Assembly: GCA_947167765.1 (NCBI GenBank)
Contig: CAMVJI010000006.1
Location: 1 to 48,053 of the forward strand
Direction: 5' to 3'
Length of the DNA stretch: 48,053 bases
Source: an uncultured Butyrivibrio sp.
Lineage (GTDB): Bacteria > Bacillota > Clostridia > Lachnospirales > Lachnospiraceae
Below are positions 32,730 through 40,938 of this stretch, in pieces; position 1 is the stretch's first letter, and every line of letters starts with the position of its first letter. Made by a program: the position numbers and the translations under genes. A model generated the notes under the pieces. It did no database searches and was not told where the DNA came from. It was given only the letters and a program-made list of their open reading frames with translations.

Positions 32730-32975
32730 ATGAGAACTTTTTATCCAAGAAACGCAATAAGAATCGCAGCTTCAGAACCACATCCCAAGGGCACTGAATA
32801 TAAAGTATCTATTGGAGATGAAGAGTGGGAAGGAGGCGTATTTCATTCTGTAATTAAAGTGCAGATGGTGTATGACGGCAAGGTTGCCGGTCGTAAGAGC
32901 CCTTCTTATCCCGTTGGGACCGATGATTATAAAAGAGTAAACGATGCTATTCGGAAAATAATGGAAGATAAATAG
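32730..32975 (+). CDS. Small protein upstream of the HEPN gene
   Basis: 81 residues: MRTFYPRNAIRIAASEPHPK... with alternating strands (YKVSIGDEEWEGGVFHSVIK, VQMVYDGKVAGRKSPSYPVG). No family is recognised. The start at 32730 follows GAGGTGG. It ends 11 bases before the HEPN gene, so the two are probably co-transcribed and it may be a partner or antidote; this is only inferred from position. Confidence 0.6.
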   Translation: MRTFYPRNAIRIAASEPHPKGTEYKVSIGDEEWEGGVFHSVIKVQMVYDGKVAGRKSPSYPVGTDDYKRVNDAIRKIMEDK

Positions 32976-32986
32976 AAGAGGCTGCT

Positions 32987-34309
32987 ATGGGAGCAAAGAA
33001 CTATGGAAAAATCGCAGGTATTGAAGAAGATATTCGTGTCATTCAGTATGATGATGGCTTTTCTTTTGACTTTATAAATGAAAATAAGGGGCGTGTTTCT
33101 ATTACACCGCAGAAAGGCTTCATAAGAACAAACACAATGAGCGGAGAAGATCTGCTCATTTTTAAGAAAGAGCCTTTTGAATTAGGAAATGGACTTTGTC
33201 ACTATAATTCAGATATTTATGTTTTAGGTAAAGGGACTGATAATCAAGAGTGTGTAGGCATAAGGTTTACTGGCGGAATACTTGCTAAGCTGTTTATTCC
33301 CAATAGACTTGAAATGGACATGGAAGATGGCGAGTATAGAATAAAATGTCACGATGATTCGATTAATCATGTTTTTTCAATAAGAGATAAGGAAATCCAT
33401 TTACATATAGAATCTCATATTACAGAGAGACAGGGTATTAGTGGCAGGGTGCTGGATAATACTGTTACAAGTATGGATATAACAATACCTGGCGGAGTGG
33501 GAATGGATGAGGTTGTACCTATTTATAACGCTGTATTAAAGATGTGTCAGTTTCTGACATTTAGAAAAAATATTGCATTTGATGAAATTGCCTTGCTGAA
33601 GAATGAAACCTATGGCGAGCATCAATTTGTTACGGATTATGCCGAGTTGCATGTTTTGAACAGGTTTAGAACTCAAACAGAAAAGGATTGGCTCAGGTGC
33701 ATAAGTTTTGAAAATCTTGGAAACTCAATAGCGCCATTGTTTAAGATGATTTATGATGAGAAAGAAAAAAGGCCTTATTTTTCATTGGATTTTTTGCCGG
33801 AAGAGGAGGATGATGTTTTATGGATCACTCCTGACAGAATCAAGAAAATATGCACATGCCTGGAATGTGAGGCTGCACTTCATAAGATTACTGCAGAGAA
33901 TAATCCTGCTTTTCAAAAGCTTATTGATGATGTTAGAAAGCTGGTTGAAGAACATACTCAAAGTGAGAATGCACTTCAGCCTAAGACGTATGATCTTATA
34001 AGAGGTAGTATCAATCATTGGGATCTGGCCGCTGGGGATAAGATAAAGGCTTTGCTTCATATGTATGCTGAAATTATGATTCAGCCAGCTTGTTTTACTG
34101 GTAGTATTAAGGCTTTTGAGGATTGTATTGATAGATTTGTTAAATTTAGAAATACAACGACTCATGGAAATTATATGAAAGTAACGGGTGAACTTGCTGA
34201 CACGGCAGCTAATCTTATGAATCTTATTTATATTAGCAGATTGGATCGAATTGGTGTGCCAAGAAATGTTATAAAGGATAGGATATGCGCTGGAGTTGTG
34301 TACCGGTAG
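32987..34309 (+). CDS. HEPN-domain protein, ApeA-like, candidate abortive-infection RNase
   Basis: 440 residues. The first about 250 residues are beta-rich, like the N-terminal domain of ApeA-type proteins. The C-terminal about 150 residues are helical and contain RNTTTH (Arg388-x4-His393), the R-x4-6-H catalytic signature of HEPN RNases. Proteins with this plan act in anti-phage abortive infection. The assignment rests on the motif and layout, not on a search. It stands in a run with an AlbA_2 protein and a divergent ABC-3C operon, which favours defence. Confidence 0.65.
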   Translation: MGAKNYGKIAGIEEDIRVIQYDDGFSFDFINENKGRVSITPQKGFIRTNTMSGEDLLIFKKEPFELGNGLCHYNSDIYVLGKGTDNQECVGIRFTGGILAKLFIPNRLEMDMEDGEYRIKCHDDSINHVFSIRDKEIHLHIESHITERQGISGRVLDNTVTSMDITIPGGVGMDEVVPIYNAVLKMCQFLTFRKNIAFDEIALLKNETYGEHQFVTDYAELHVLNRFRTQTEKDWLRCISFENLGNSIAPLFKMIYDEKEKRPYFSLDFLPEEEDDVLWITPDRIKKICTCLECEAALHKITAENNPAFQKLIDDVRKLVEEHTQSENALQPKTYDLIRGSINHWDLAAGDKIKALLHMYAEIMIQPACFTGSIKAFEDCIDRFVKFRNTTTHGNYMKVTGELADTAANLMNLIYISRLDRIGVPRNVIKDRICAGVVYR

Positions 34310-34331
34310 TGCATAGGAGAGGATATAGTAC

Positions 34332-35798
34332 ATGAAATTTGATTTAAAAAAGTATCTTGGGGAAGCAACTGAATATGATAAAAAGGAAATGCTCGAAGAA
34401 AAGGAGCCTATCAGCTGGCTTAAAAGCGTAGTTGCTTATGCAAATACTGACGGAGGGGCGTTAATATATGGCATTGCTGATGATGACACGGTAGTTGGTC
34501 TTGACAACCCTAAGTACGTTGCAGACAAACTCAGTGAATTTATAAGGAACAGAGTTGATCCAAGCCCTGAAATACAGCTTTCTTTTGAAAACGTAAAGGA
34601 TGAGGATGGTATTGAAAAGGTATTGGTCATTCTTTATGTACATCCGGGATCAGAAACCCCATATTTTTACAAATACAAGGGCGAGATGGTGGCATTTACT
34701 CGTGTTGGCAATTCCAGCATGAAAGCAGATGCTGTAACAATCCGAAGACTTTCTCTTAAAGGCAGTAATAAGTCTTGGGATTCACTCGTCTCTGAATATA
34801 GTATGAAAGATTTCAGCTTTTCAAGATTGAAGTCTTTATATCATGCCAGGACAGGGAAAAGTTTTGAAGATGATATGTTTCAATCCTGGGAGATATGCAA
34901 TGCAGATGGCAGGATTACTAATGCAGGACTTCTTTTGTCAGATGATTGTCCAATCAAGTATTCTAGGCTTTTTTGTACTAGATGGACAGGAAATAACATG
35001 TCAGGTGGATCGTTTGATGCTGTAGACAACGCAGAATATCAGGGGAATGTATTGGCACTTCTTGAGGCTGCTGAGGCATTTGCCAAGAAACATAATCACC
35101 TGAAATGGAAGAAGCTTCCAAATTCACGTATCGACCTGCCTGATTATATAGAAAGACCTATTCACGAGGCATTGGTGAATGCACTTGTACACCGTGATTA
35201 CATGGAAATCGGAAGTGAAGTACATCTTGATATCTTTGATAATAGGATAGAGATTACATCTCCGGGAGGGATGGTTGAAGGTCTTCCTATTCAGAAAAGG
35301 GATCTTTACCATATCGCTTCCAGAAGACGTAATCCATATTTGGCAGATATCTTTCACAGATTGCAGCTCATGGAGCGTTCTGGTAGTGGGATCAAGGAAA
35401 TAATGAATGATTATAAGGCATCAGCTAACATTACTGAGGATCGCCTGCCTACATTTTTCTCGGATGAGTCTGATTTTAATGTTACTTTCTGGAATCTTAA
35501 TTATGGCTTAGAACCGGGAGATAACGAGGAGATTAGTGGAGAAGTATCGGATAAAGTATCGGATAAAGTATCGGATAAATTATCGGATAAAAGTATCGGT
35601 AACGCTAATCTAAGCGATACAGAAAAACAAATACTCAGTCTGATTAAAGAGAATAGTGCTATTACACAAAAAGAATTGGCTTCTCGTATTGGAATATCTG
35701 AGATTGGAATCAGAAAAGCTATGGCCAAGCTCAAGAAAGATGGCATTATTACGCGTGAGGGTTCACCCAAAAAAGGAAGTTGGAAAATAGAAATATGA
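34332..35798 (+). CDS. AlbA_2/Schlafen-like ATP-binding protein with C-terminal HTH
   Basis: 488 residues. The N-terminal AlbA_2 (Schlafen-type) domain shows KSVVAYANTDGGALIYGIAD near residues 31-50. In the middle is the RecG-like/HATPase_c_4 part IHEALVNALVHRDY then IFDNRIEITSPGGM. A linker carries a run of SDK(V/L) repeats (about 402-418), then a winged helix (ILSLIKENSAITQKELASRI). Such proteins are annotated as transcriptional regulators or RecG-like, and some occur in phage-defence islands. It follows the HEPN gene by 22 bases behind AGGAGAGG. Confidence 0.82.
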   Translation: MKFDLKKYLGEATEYDKKEMLEEKEPISWLKSVVAYANTDGGALIYGIADDDTVVGLDNPKYVADKLSEFIRNRVDPSPEIQLSFENVKDEDGIEKVLVILYVHPGSETPYFYKYKGEMVAFTRVGNSSMKADAVTIRRLSLKGSNKSWDSLVSEYSMKDFSFSRLKSLYHARTGKSFEDDMFQSWEICNADGRITNAGLLLSDDCPIKYSRLFCTRWTGNNMSGGSFDAVDNAEYQGNVLALLEAAEAFAKKHNHLKWKKLPNSRIDLPDYIERPIHEALVNALVHRDYMEIGSEVHLDIFDNRIEITSPGGMVEGLPIQKRDLYHIASRRRNPYLADIFHRLQLMERSGSGIKEIMNDYKASANITEDRLPTFFSDESDFNVTFWNLNYGLEPGDNEEISGEVSDKVSDKVSDKLSDKSIGNANLSDTEKQILSLIKENSAITQKELASRIGISEIGIRKAMAKLKKDGIITREGSPKKGSWKIEI

Positions 35799-35884
35799 TG
35801 AGTTGTTGACAATAGTAAGATTATCGAAGATATTAATGCGTGTTTTTTGGAAGCCATTAAACAACAACATGTTAAACGAGGAAT

Positions 35885-35913
35885 GGGCTGGGAAACTCTC
35901 CCCAGCCCTATTT
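35885..35913. terminator. Terminator between convergent defence genes
   Basis: GGGCTGGG (35885-35892) pairs with CCCAGCCC (35901-35908). TATTT follows on the plus strand. It probably serves both the AlbA_2 gene and the opposing ABC-3C operon. Confidence 0.7.
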
Positions 35914-35945
35914 AATGATGGCGCGTTATTTACTATTATGGATTG

Positions 35946-37781
35946 TTAACTTGTAACACCAATTAAGAATCCATATCTATTATCTGAAAATTTACTTTCA
36001 TAATTGTCATGAGTAAAATCCATAATGTTAATTCCCAACGCTTCAAAATCAATATCTGGTAAATGATCAATATTCTCAACAATAATAGTTTGTCCCACGT
36101 TTTTTTGTTCTATAAGGTAGGAAAAAAGACCATATTTCATGCTTTTGGGACTATCATCGCTTCCTTGATTCAATCCATGCTGTGGGGTATCTACTATAAA
36201 TAAGCCTGGATTATACTTTGCATTCTCATGGTAATATTGACGCATTGCTAGACCGAGAGCTGTATTTATAAATGCTCGGTACCCTTTTCCGTGACTTTCT
36301 GATTTAAGATCTCCATTAATGAGTAAATCAAATTTGCTTAGGTTGAATTCTACAGTGCTTAAGCCGGGATAATTGCAAGCCTCCAAAATTGTTTTTGCAT
36401 ATTCGCTCATCGTAATGCTGAAATTTTGAGGGAAATGTTTGGTTGGTTTGAAAGAATTATCGGTTTCTTTTTCTGAAACTTGATTTGTTTGCTCCATAAG
36501 CTTTAAGTTAAGCGAAGAACAGACTTCATCAAGAACCTCATATTCTTGTTGGAGCTGCAAATAGTGTCTGTAAGCGACGATGTCATCTTTGAGCCTTTCT
36601 GCTTGAGGAGCCAAAGCATTATCAATCATTCTTTCAATATTTTTCCTAGTGTTATTTAGTTCGGCAAGTTGATCTTTAATTGATTTTAACTGACTATTTA
36701 TTTCTTCTGTGTTTTCAGATAGCCCTTTGGCTTGCGTCATTATTCGCCTGAGTTCACTTTTGGCAGCTTCAATGTAAGTGTTTTTTCGAGAAGGATTTAT
36801 GGTTCCCTCGCAAAATGGACATTTAATGCTTTGGGGGTGATCATGAGTTATTTTTTCACCCTCAGCGATAAATGCAAGTCGCTGTATATCTGCTGAATAT
36901 TGCGATTGTAAAGAATTATGTCTTGATAAAACTAGCTCAAGTTCAGCGGATTGATTGTCAAGTTCATTAGTTTTATGAATAATATCAATCAGCTCCTCTC
37001 TGTGCTTGTTTATTTGCTCATCTAGGTTGGAAAGTAAGTTAATGTCATTCTCTAGCTCAGCGCTAACATCTATTCCTTTAAATGCTTCCATCTCAGATCT
37101 TATCTGGTCAATTCGCTCAGTAAGCTCTTGGATGCGCGCATGAGCATACATTTCCATTCCTGTTTTTTTGGCATTAGTAACCACATCAGATTCTTCGGAT
37201 TCGAGGGAAGCAAAATCATTTCCTGTAATCATATAAAGAATTGCTGATAGTGTAAGCGTTTTGCTTTCTGATTTTCTAGCTGGAAGTATAACTGAGCCAT
37301 TTTCATTGATATCGTCTTCGTTTAGGTAGAAAGACTGGAGAATAGTAGGCATTGTGAAATGCTTCCGCTCTTTTAACTGGTTTTTTATAATTCTAGGCTC
37401 ATTATCACTTCCCATTAATTTGAGCCAAAGCTTATGTATAACAGGATTTTTATTTCCGTCCTTATCATTGTAAGAAGCATCATAGGTTCCGGACTTTATA
37501 ATATCGACTTCAGAAACTACATCAATCGTATTTTTACCAATTTTACGGGATAACTGTATTTCTCCAGAAAGAGTTTGAACTTTCATTGTGATACAGTCAA
37601 AACCCTTTTTCTTCTTATCAAAAGGCTTAGAACCGCCAAACATGAACTTAATTGATTTTAGTACCGCAGTCTTGCCTGTATCTGATGCACCACAAATAAT
37701 GTTTAGACCAGGCTTAAAAATAATCGATGATGCTTCTCTAGTAGGACCAGTGGCAGTCAGCTGCTTTATGTAAAATTCCAT
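35946..37781 (-). CDS. ABC-3C system SMC/Rad50-like ATPase
   Basis: 611 residues. Walker A GASDTGKT (31-38) lies behind a FKPGLNIICG strand. Long coiled coils flank a CPFC pair (Cys321, Cys324) resembling a zinc hook, and LFIVDTPQHGLNQ near residue 525 is Walker B-like. Architecture and gene order match the ATPase of ABC-three-component (ABC-3C) conflict systems. The start codon follows the upstream stop directly, and its AGGAGG lies inside the previous gene. It likely senses or drives the activation of the partner effector. Confidence 0.8.
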   Translation of the reverse strand: MEFYIKQLTATGPTREASSIIFKPGLNIICGASDTGKTAVLKSIKFMFGGSKPFDKKKKGFDCITMKVQTLSGEIQLSRKIGKNTIDVVSEVDIIKSGTYDASYNDKDGNKNPVIHKLWLKLMGSDNEPRIIKNQLKERKHFTMPTILQSFYLNEDDINENGSVILPARKSESKTLTLSAILYMITGNDFASLESEESDVVTNAKKTGMEMYAHARIQELTERIDQIRSEMEAFKGIDVSAELENDINLLSNLDEQINKHREELIDIIHKTNELDNQSAELELVLSRHNSLQSQYSADIQRLAFIAEGEKITHDHPQSIKCPFCEGTINPSRKNTYIEAAKSELRRIMTQAKGLSENTEEINSQLKSIKDQLAELNNTRKNIERMIDNALAPQAERLKDDIVAYRHYLQLQQEYEVLDEVCSSLNLKLMEQTNQVSEKETDNSFKPTKHFPQNFSITMSEYAKTILEACNYPGLSTVEFNLSKFDLLINGDLKSESHGKGYRAFINTALGLAMRQYYHENAKYNPGLFIVDTPQHGLNQGSDDSPKSMKYGLFSYLIEQKNVGQTIIVENIDHLPDIDFEALGINIMDFTHDNYESKFSDNRYGFLIGVTS

Positions 37782-38231
37782 TTATAGAGCCTCCTGTTTT
37801 TTCTTCATAGCCATTTGGTTTATATATGATAATAGTTCTGTAGTGGTCTTGTTATTCATATATTCATGAGCTCTAATTGAGCTGTTAATATAAGCACATG
37901 CATAATCTGTTGTCATGGAATCACAAGTAGATTCACCAAGCTCGGATATCTTGTAGGAAAAGCCACTGCTATTGATGGTGAAAATAATGTATTTGTTTAA
38001 TACAAGTGTCTTTATTGCAGATATAAGCTGTTCTCGCCGTGCGGCTAATTCTGAATAACTGAATTCGTTGATTCCATGTAGGTTGCTGTCGTCCAAATCA
38101 AATTCAAATGAGTATACAGTGATAAAATCTGACAAAAGGATTTCATCTACATTTAATTCTTTGTCAGAAGTATATAGTGTCAGTAATATTCTTAAGGAAA
38201 GCTCAAGATCTGAGTTGAAAATATTATTCAT
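37782..38231 (-). CDS. ABC-3C system middle component
   Basis: 149 residues: LLTLYTSDKELNVDEILLSD, then NLHGINEFSYSELAARREQL, then LVLNKYIIFTINSSGFSYKI, a small winged-helix-like protein. The LHGxNE..SE.A.RRE pattern is that of ABC-3C middle components (probably the MC2 type; subtype uncertain). ATG 38231 behind AGGAAG is preferred; a longer frame from 38261 would overlap deeply with the upstream gene. It overlaps the upstream stop by eight bases. Confidence 0.75.
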   Translation of the reverse strand: MNNIFNSDLELSLRILLTLYTSDKELNVDEILLSDFITVYSFEFDLDDSNLHGINEFSYSELAARREQLISAIKTLVLNKYIIFTINSSGFSYKISELGESTCDSMTTDYACAYINSSIRAHEYMNNKTTTELLSYINQMAMKKKQEAL

Positions 38232-39201
38232 CTTCCTGTACCCAATGCATATCACCCTCATTTGCTAGAAGATGACATACTCCTTTCCTGTCCTTGGCTT
38301 GTATTAACTTATCGCAAGAATCTATAGCAGCAGTAGTTTTACTATCAACAACCTTTTTAAGGACTGCTACAAGACGTTTATATCCATTCGGGTAATCATC
38401 ACGATAAGTGTCACTTATATAGTCAAATGTTTGCGTTTTCCATGCCTTTAGTTCTTGCTCGGGATTGGAATAGGCTTCTCTTATAATTCTACAAATTCGA
38501 ATAGCGCTATAGTAGTTTATACGTTGTTCTATGAAATTGTCTTTATACTTCCCATTTAATTTATCTATGTCATCTTTTGAAAGAGGAGCAGTGCCTAATG
38601 CATCTGCATAAGCTAGAAGAAGTTCGTTTACATATGGGATTTCCTCATCTTCGATGGTGTCCGGAGGTGATATCTCAGGTGGAATGTTAATTACATTGCC
38701 GTTTATGTGTATTTTTTTGTCTGCTGGATCATAGTAATATCTGTTGTCATTAGTACCAGAAGACTGTTGATCTGTCTTCACAGATGTTTTATGGATAGCC
38801 TTGGTATTTATTAATTCATCAAGCAATTCTACAAATAAATCTGTTATAGGGTAAGCAATAGAATCGCCTACATCATTGAAGTTAGGACGATATTTGTGAA
38901 GCTCTGTTTCTATGTTAAACTGCTGTGTTTCTGAATAATATGTGCTTATAAACTTTGCAAAACAGTCAATTTTTCTTAATCGGCGAGCATCTTTAAGCCT
39001 TTTTTTATTGAAAGGATTTTGGCGACGTAAATATCTTTCAACCGTATCTTTTTCAATGCCTAAAAATGGATTCTTTATAGTAGGAGATGTCGAATCCTCA
39101 ATTCCAATAAATCTATCAATAAGCAACATAAAAAAGCCGTACTCATCAAGAGTATCGGGACGATTACTGTATAAAATTTCATATAGTTTTATGAAATCCA
39201 T
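38224..39201 (-). CDS. ABC-3C effector with the ABC-3C C-terminal domain
   Basis: 325 residues, first gene of the minus-strand operon. The C-terminal 130 residues (IPYVNELLLAYADALG, FIEQRINYYSAIRICRIIRE, DRKGVCHLLANEG) match the C-terminal domain that links effectors to ABC-3C ATPases. The first 150 residues are the presumed effector part: helical (EYGFFMLLIDRFIG..., VERYLRRQNPFNKKRLKD) and not a nuclease I recognise. The start follows AGAGGAT. The effector activity is the open question of this system. Confidence 0.75.
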   Translation of the reverse strand: MDFIKLYEILYSNRPDTLDEYGFFMLLIDRFIGIEDSTSPTIKNPFLGIEKDTVERYLRRQNPFNKKRLKDARRLRKIDCFAKFISTYYSETQQFNIETELHKYRPNFNDVGDSIAYPITDLFVELLDELINTKAIHKTSVKTDQQSSGTNDNRYYYDPADKKIHINGNVINIPPEISPPDTIEDEEIPYVNELLLAYADALGTAPLSKDDIDKLNGKYKDNFIEQRINYYSAIRICRIIREAYSNPEQELKAWKTQTFDYISDTYRDDYPNGYKRLVAVLKKVVDSKTTAAIDSCDKLIQAKDRKGVCHLLANEGDMHWVQEDE

Positions 39202-39220
39202 ATACGTTATCCTCTAAAAT

Positions 39221-39259
39221 TCCGAAAGTGTCCGAAAGTATCCGTCCATTTCCGAAAAA
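39221..39259. repeat. 10-bp-spaced TCCGAAA repeats in the ABC-3C operon leader
   Basis: TCCGAAAGT at 39221 and 39231, TCCG at 39241, and TCCGAAAAA at 39251, all exactly 10 bases apart. They stand 20-60 bases upstream of the effector start codon on its 5' side, so they could be an operator or act in the mRNA leader. Upstream of them, 39260-39350 is AT-rich and probably holds the promoter. Confidence 0.6.
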
Positions 39260-39371
39260 AGTTAATGATAATAGCGATAATAAATGACAGATAGATGCTA
39301 AATAAACGCCATAAATACATATCTACATAATTATTATAACTATTTCATAAAAAAAGGTGAACTTCCATTTG

Positions 39372-39488
39372 ATGGAATGGTTATCTATAAAACGACAAAG
39401 GCATGGTTTTGTCAGTGAATGTGCTAATGAGGTGAATCAATGTACAGGATACGGTTACCGCCAGAAGAATTGTTTTAATGCGATTTAA
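39372..39488 (+). CDS. Possible 38-residue small protein
   Basis: MEWLSIKRQRHGFVSECANE... with three cysteines; AAAGGTGA lies about 12 bases upstream. An in-frame GTG at 39357 is an alternative. It precedes the structured RNA of the control module. Nothing else supports expression. Confidence 0.3.
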   Translation: MEWLSIKRQRHGFVSECANEVNQCTGYGYRQKNCFNAI

Positions 39489-39515
39489 TATATACAAATA
39501 ATAATCTCATTGCCG

Positions 39516-39619
39516 AGATGGCCATAGGTGGTGGGATGCAATAGGGAGACAACAAGTAGAGTAATCTTTTTGTGTTTTCCGAAGCATCCACCGCTACTTA
39601 CTGTGCCATCTTGTTTTTT
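39516..39619 (+). ncRNA. Candidate pseudoknotted RNA upstream of the Rha-like gene
   Basis: Three helices can be drawn. P1 is AGATGGC (39516-39522) with GCCATCT (39605-39611). P2 is GGT.GGATGC (39530-39539) with GCATCCACC (39584-39592). A third, AAGTAG (39554-39559), lies in the P2 loop and pairs with CTACTT (39594-39599) outside it, which makes an H-type pseudoknot closed by P1. A T-rich tract (TTGTTTTTTG) follows. I do not match it to a known riboswitch class. Confidence 0.45.
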
Positions 39620-39624
39620 GTGTA

Positions 39625-39655
39625 GGAGTCGGTGGAATTACATCGGCTCCTTTTT
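39625..39655 (+). terminator. Terminator/attenuator before the Rha-like gene
   Basis: GGAGTCG (39625-39631) pairs with CGGCTCC (39644-39650, one G-U), followed by TTTTTG. The next gene starts 43 bases later, so it may act as an attenuator with the upstream RNA. Confidence 0.7.
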
Positions 39656-39697
39656 GCATCCTGCTGCTGAGTGGTACTGGCAGAAAGGAAAATGCGT

Positions 39698-40342
39698 ATG
39701 AGAGATTTAGTACCAAAGAATGAATTAGGCTTATTTGCCGACAACAAAGGAATTGCAAAAGTGGACAGTATGGCTGTGGCAGATGCATTTGGCAAGGAGC
39801 ATCGTAATGTAATCAGGGCAATAAAAGAACTTGATTGCTCAGAAGAATTTCGACTGCTCAATTTTGAGCAGTCGAGTTACATCAACGCTCAGGGCCATAA
39901 ACAGCCTTGCTACAACATGACAAGAGATGGATTTACATTTCTTGCAATGGGGTTCACAGGTAAAAAGGCTGCTCGCTTCAAGGAATTGTATATCAAGAGA
40001 TTCAATGAGATGGAAGCATTTATTAAGAATTTGCTTGAGGCAAGAGCTGAATATCCTCTTTTGACAGGTAACATCAAGCTTATCAAGGATAAGCCAATGC
40101 CGTATCACTTTAGTAATGAAGCTAATCTGATCAATAGGATAGTTCTAGGAAAGACTGCTAAAGAGTTCCGGGAGGAACATGGTCTTAAGTCAGGAACAAG
40201 CATAAGACCGTATCTTTCCACGGATGAAATCGAAGCGATTGATCTGCTTCAGCGTGTGGACATAGGTCTTATGGTATCTACGCCTGATTTTCAGCAGCGT
40301 AAACAGTATTTGGAATGGTATTACATGAAGAAGTTCCAGTGA
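39698..40342 (+). CDS. Rha-family phage regulatory protein
   Basis: 214 residues. The Rha pattern is clear: VDSMAVADAFGKEHRNVIRA, QSSYINAQGHKQPCYNMTRD, GFTFLAMGFTGKKAARFKEL. Rha proteins are regulators in temperate phages and ICEs. The C-terminal 90 residues (RIVLGKTAKEFREEHGLKSG) resemble a KilA-C or ORF6C-type DNA-associated domain. AAAGGA eight bases before ATG 39698 decides the start. It heads a run with the next HTH gene, excisionase and integrase. Confidence 0.82.
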   Translation: MRDLVPKNELGLFADNKGIAKVDSMAVADAFGKEHRNVIRAIKELDCSEEFRLLNFEQSSYINAQGHKQPCYNMTRDGFTFLAMGFTGKKAARFKELYIKRFNEMEAFIKNLLEARAEYPLLTGNIKLIKDKPMPYHFSNEANLINRIVLGKTAKEFREEHGLKSGTSIRPYLSTDEIEAIDLLQRVDIGLMVSTPDFQQRKQYLEWYYMKKFQ

Positions 40343-40353
40343 GGAGGTGCGAT

Positions 40354-40938
40354 ATGGCGTTGAAGATAAGAGATACAGACTTACTTAACAGCTATAAGAA
40401 GGCACCTGCTGAGAAGAGACTTTCAATCATGTTGGAGTATTACCCGGTTTTTCCGGGTATACTCCGCAAAATCGAGAAAAAGACAGAGTACAAGATTAAG
40501 TCTGAGCAGGAGCGTATGAGAAGTCGAAGTAGAGGCGAGCTTGGAGTCAGAGTTCAGACATCAACCATAAGTGATACTACAGCCAATGAAGCTGTTGCGA
40601 ATGTCACATTGGAAGAAGCCTTTAAGACCGGCGAAGTATCAAAGGGATTGCTCAAAGGTATAGAGAACGCACCGGAGTTTGAGGAAACCATAAGGATGGT
40701 AAGCATTATGAAGATGGACTTTGAGCTGTTGGAAGATATTTTAAGCGGCTTTGGCAGAGAAGATTCCATCATAATCAAGAAACATTTATCAGAGGGGAAA
40801 TCCTACAGAGTTATAGCCGAAGAAGAGGAATGCTCTACGGATTCTGTAAGGAGGAAGTTTACAAGGATACGAGACGAGATATCTGAGGAAATAATTGATT
40901 GTTTGAGAATAAATTGCAGCGGAGGTGAGGAATGTTGA
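40354..40938 (+). CDS. HTH protein resembling sigma-70 region 4
   Basis: 194 residues. The C-terminal part IIIKKHLSEGKSYRVIAEEE followed by CSTDSVRRKFTRIRDEI reads as a sigma-4-type helix-turn-helix. The N-terminal half is charged and not recognised. Start 40354 follows GAGGAGG; an earlier frame from 40315 lies in the Rha gene. It overlaps the excisionase start by seven bases, so it is probably a regulator of the excision genes. Confidence 0.65.
   Translation: MALKIRDTDLLNSYKKAPAEKRLSIMLEYYPVFPGILRKIEKKTEYKIKSEQERMRSRSRGELGVRVQTSTISDTTANEAVANVTLEEAFKTGEVSKGLLKGIENAPEFEETIRMVSIMKMDFELLEDILSGFGREDSIIIKKHLSEGKSYRVIAEEEECSTDSVRRKFTRIRDEISEEIIDCLRINCSGGEEC

Noticed and set aside
33818-34333. 171-residue minus-strand frame opposite the HEPN gene
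   Set aside because: It lies across the conserved HEPN motif in an otherwise coherent plus-strand gene, and its composition is unlike a protein.
35521-35605. CRISPR-like short repeats
   Set aside because: The repeats are in frame within a protein linker, 12 bases long and without spacers.
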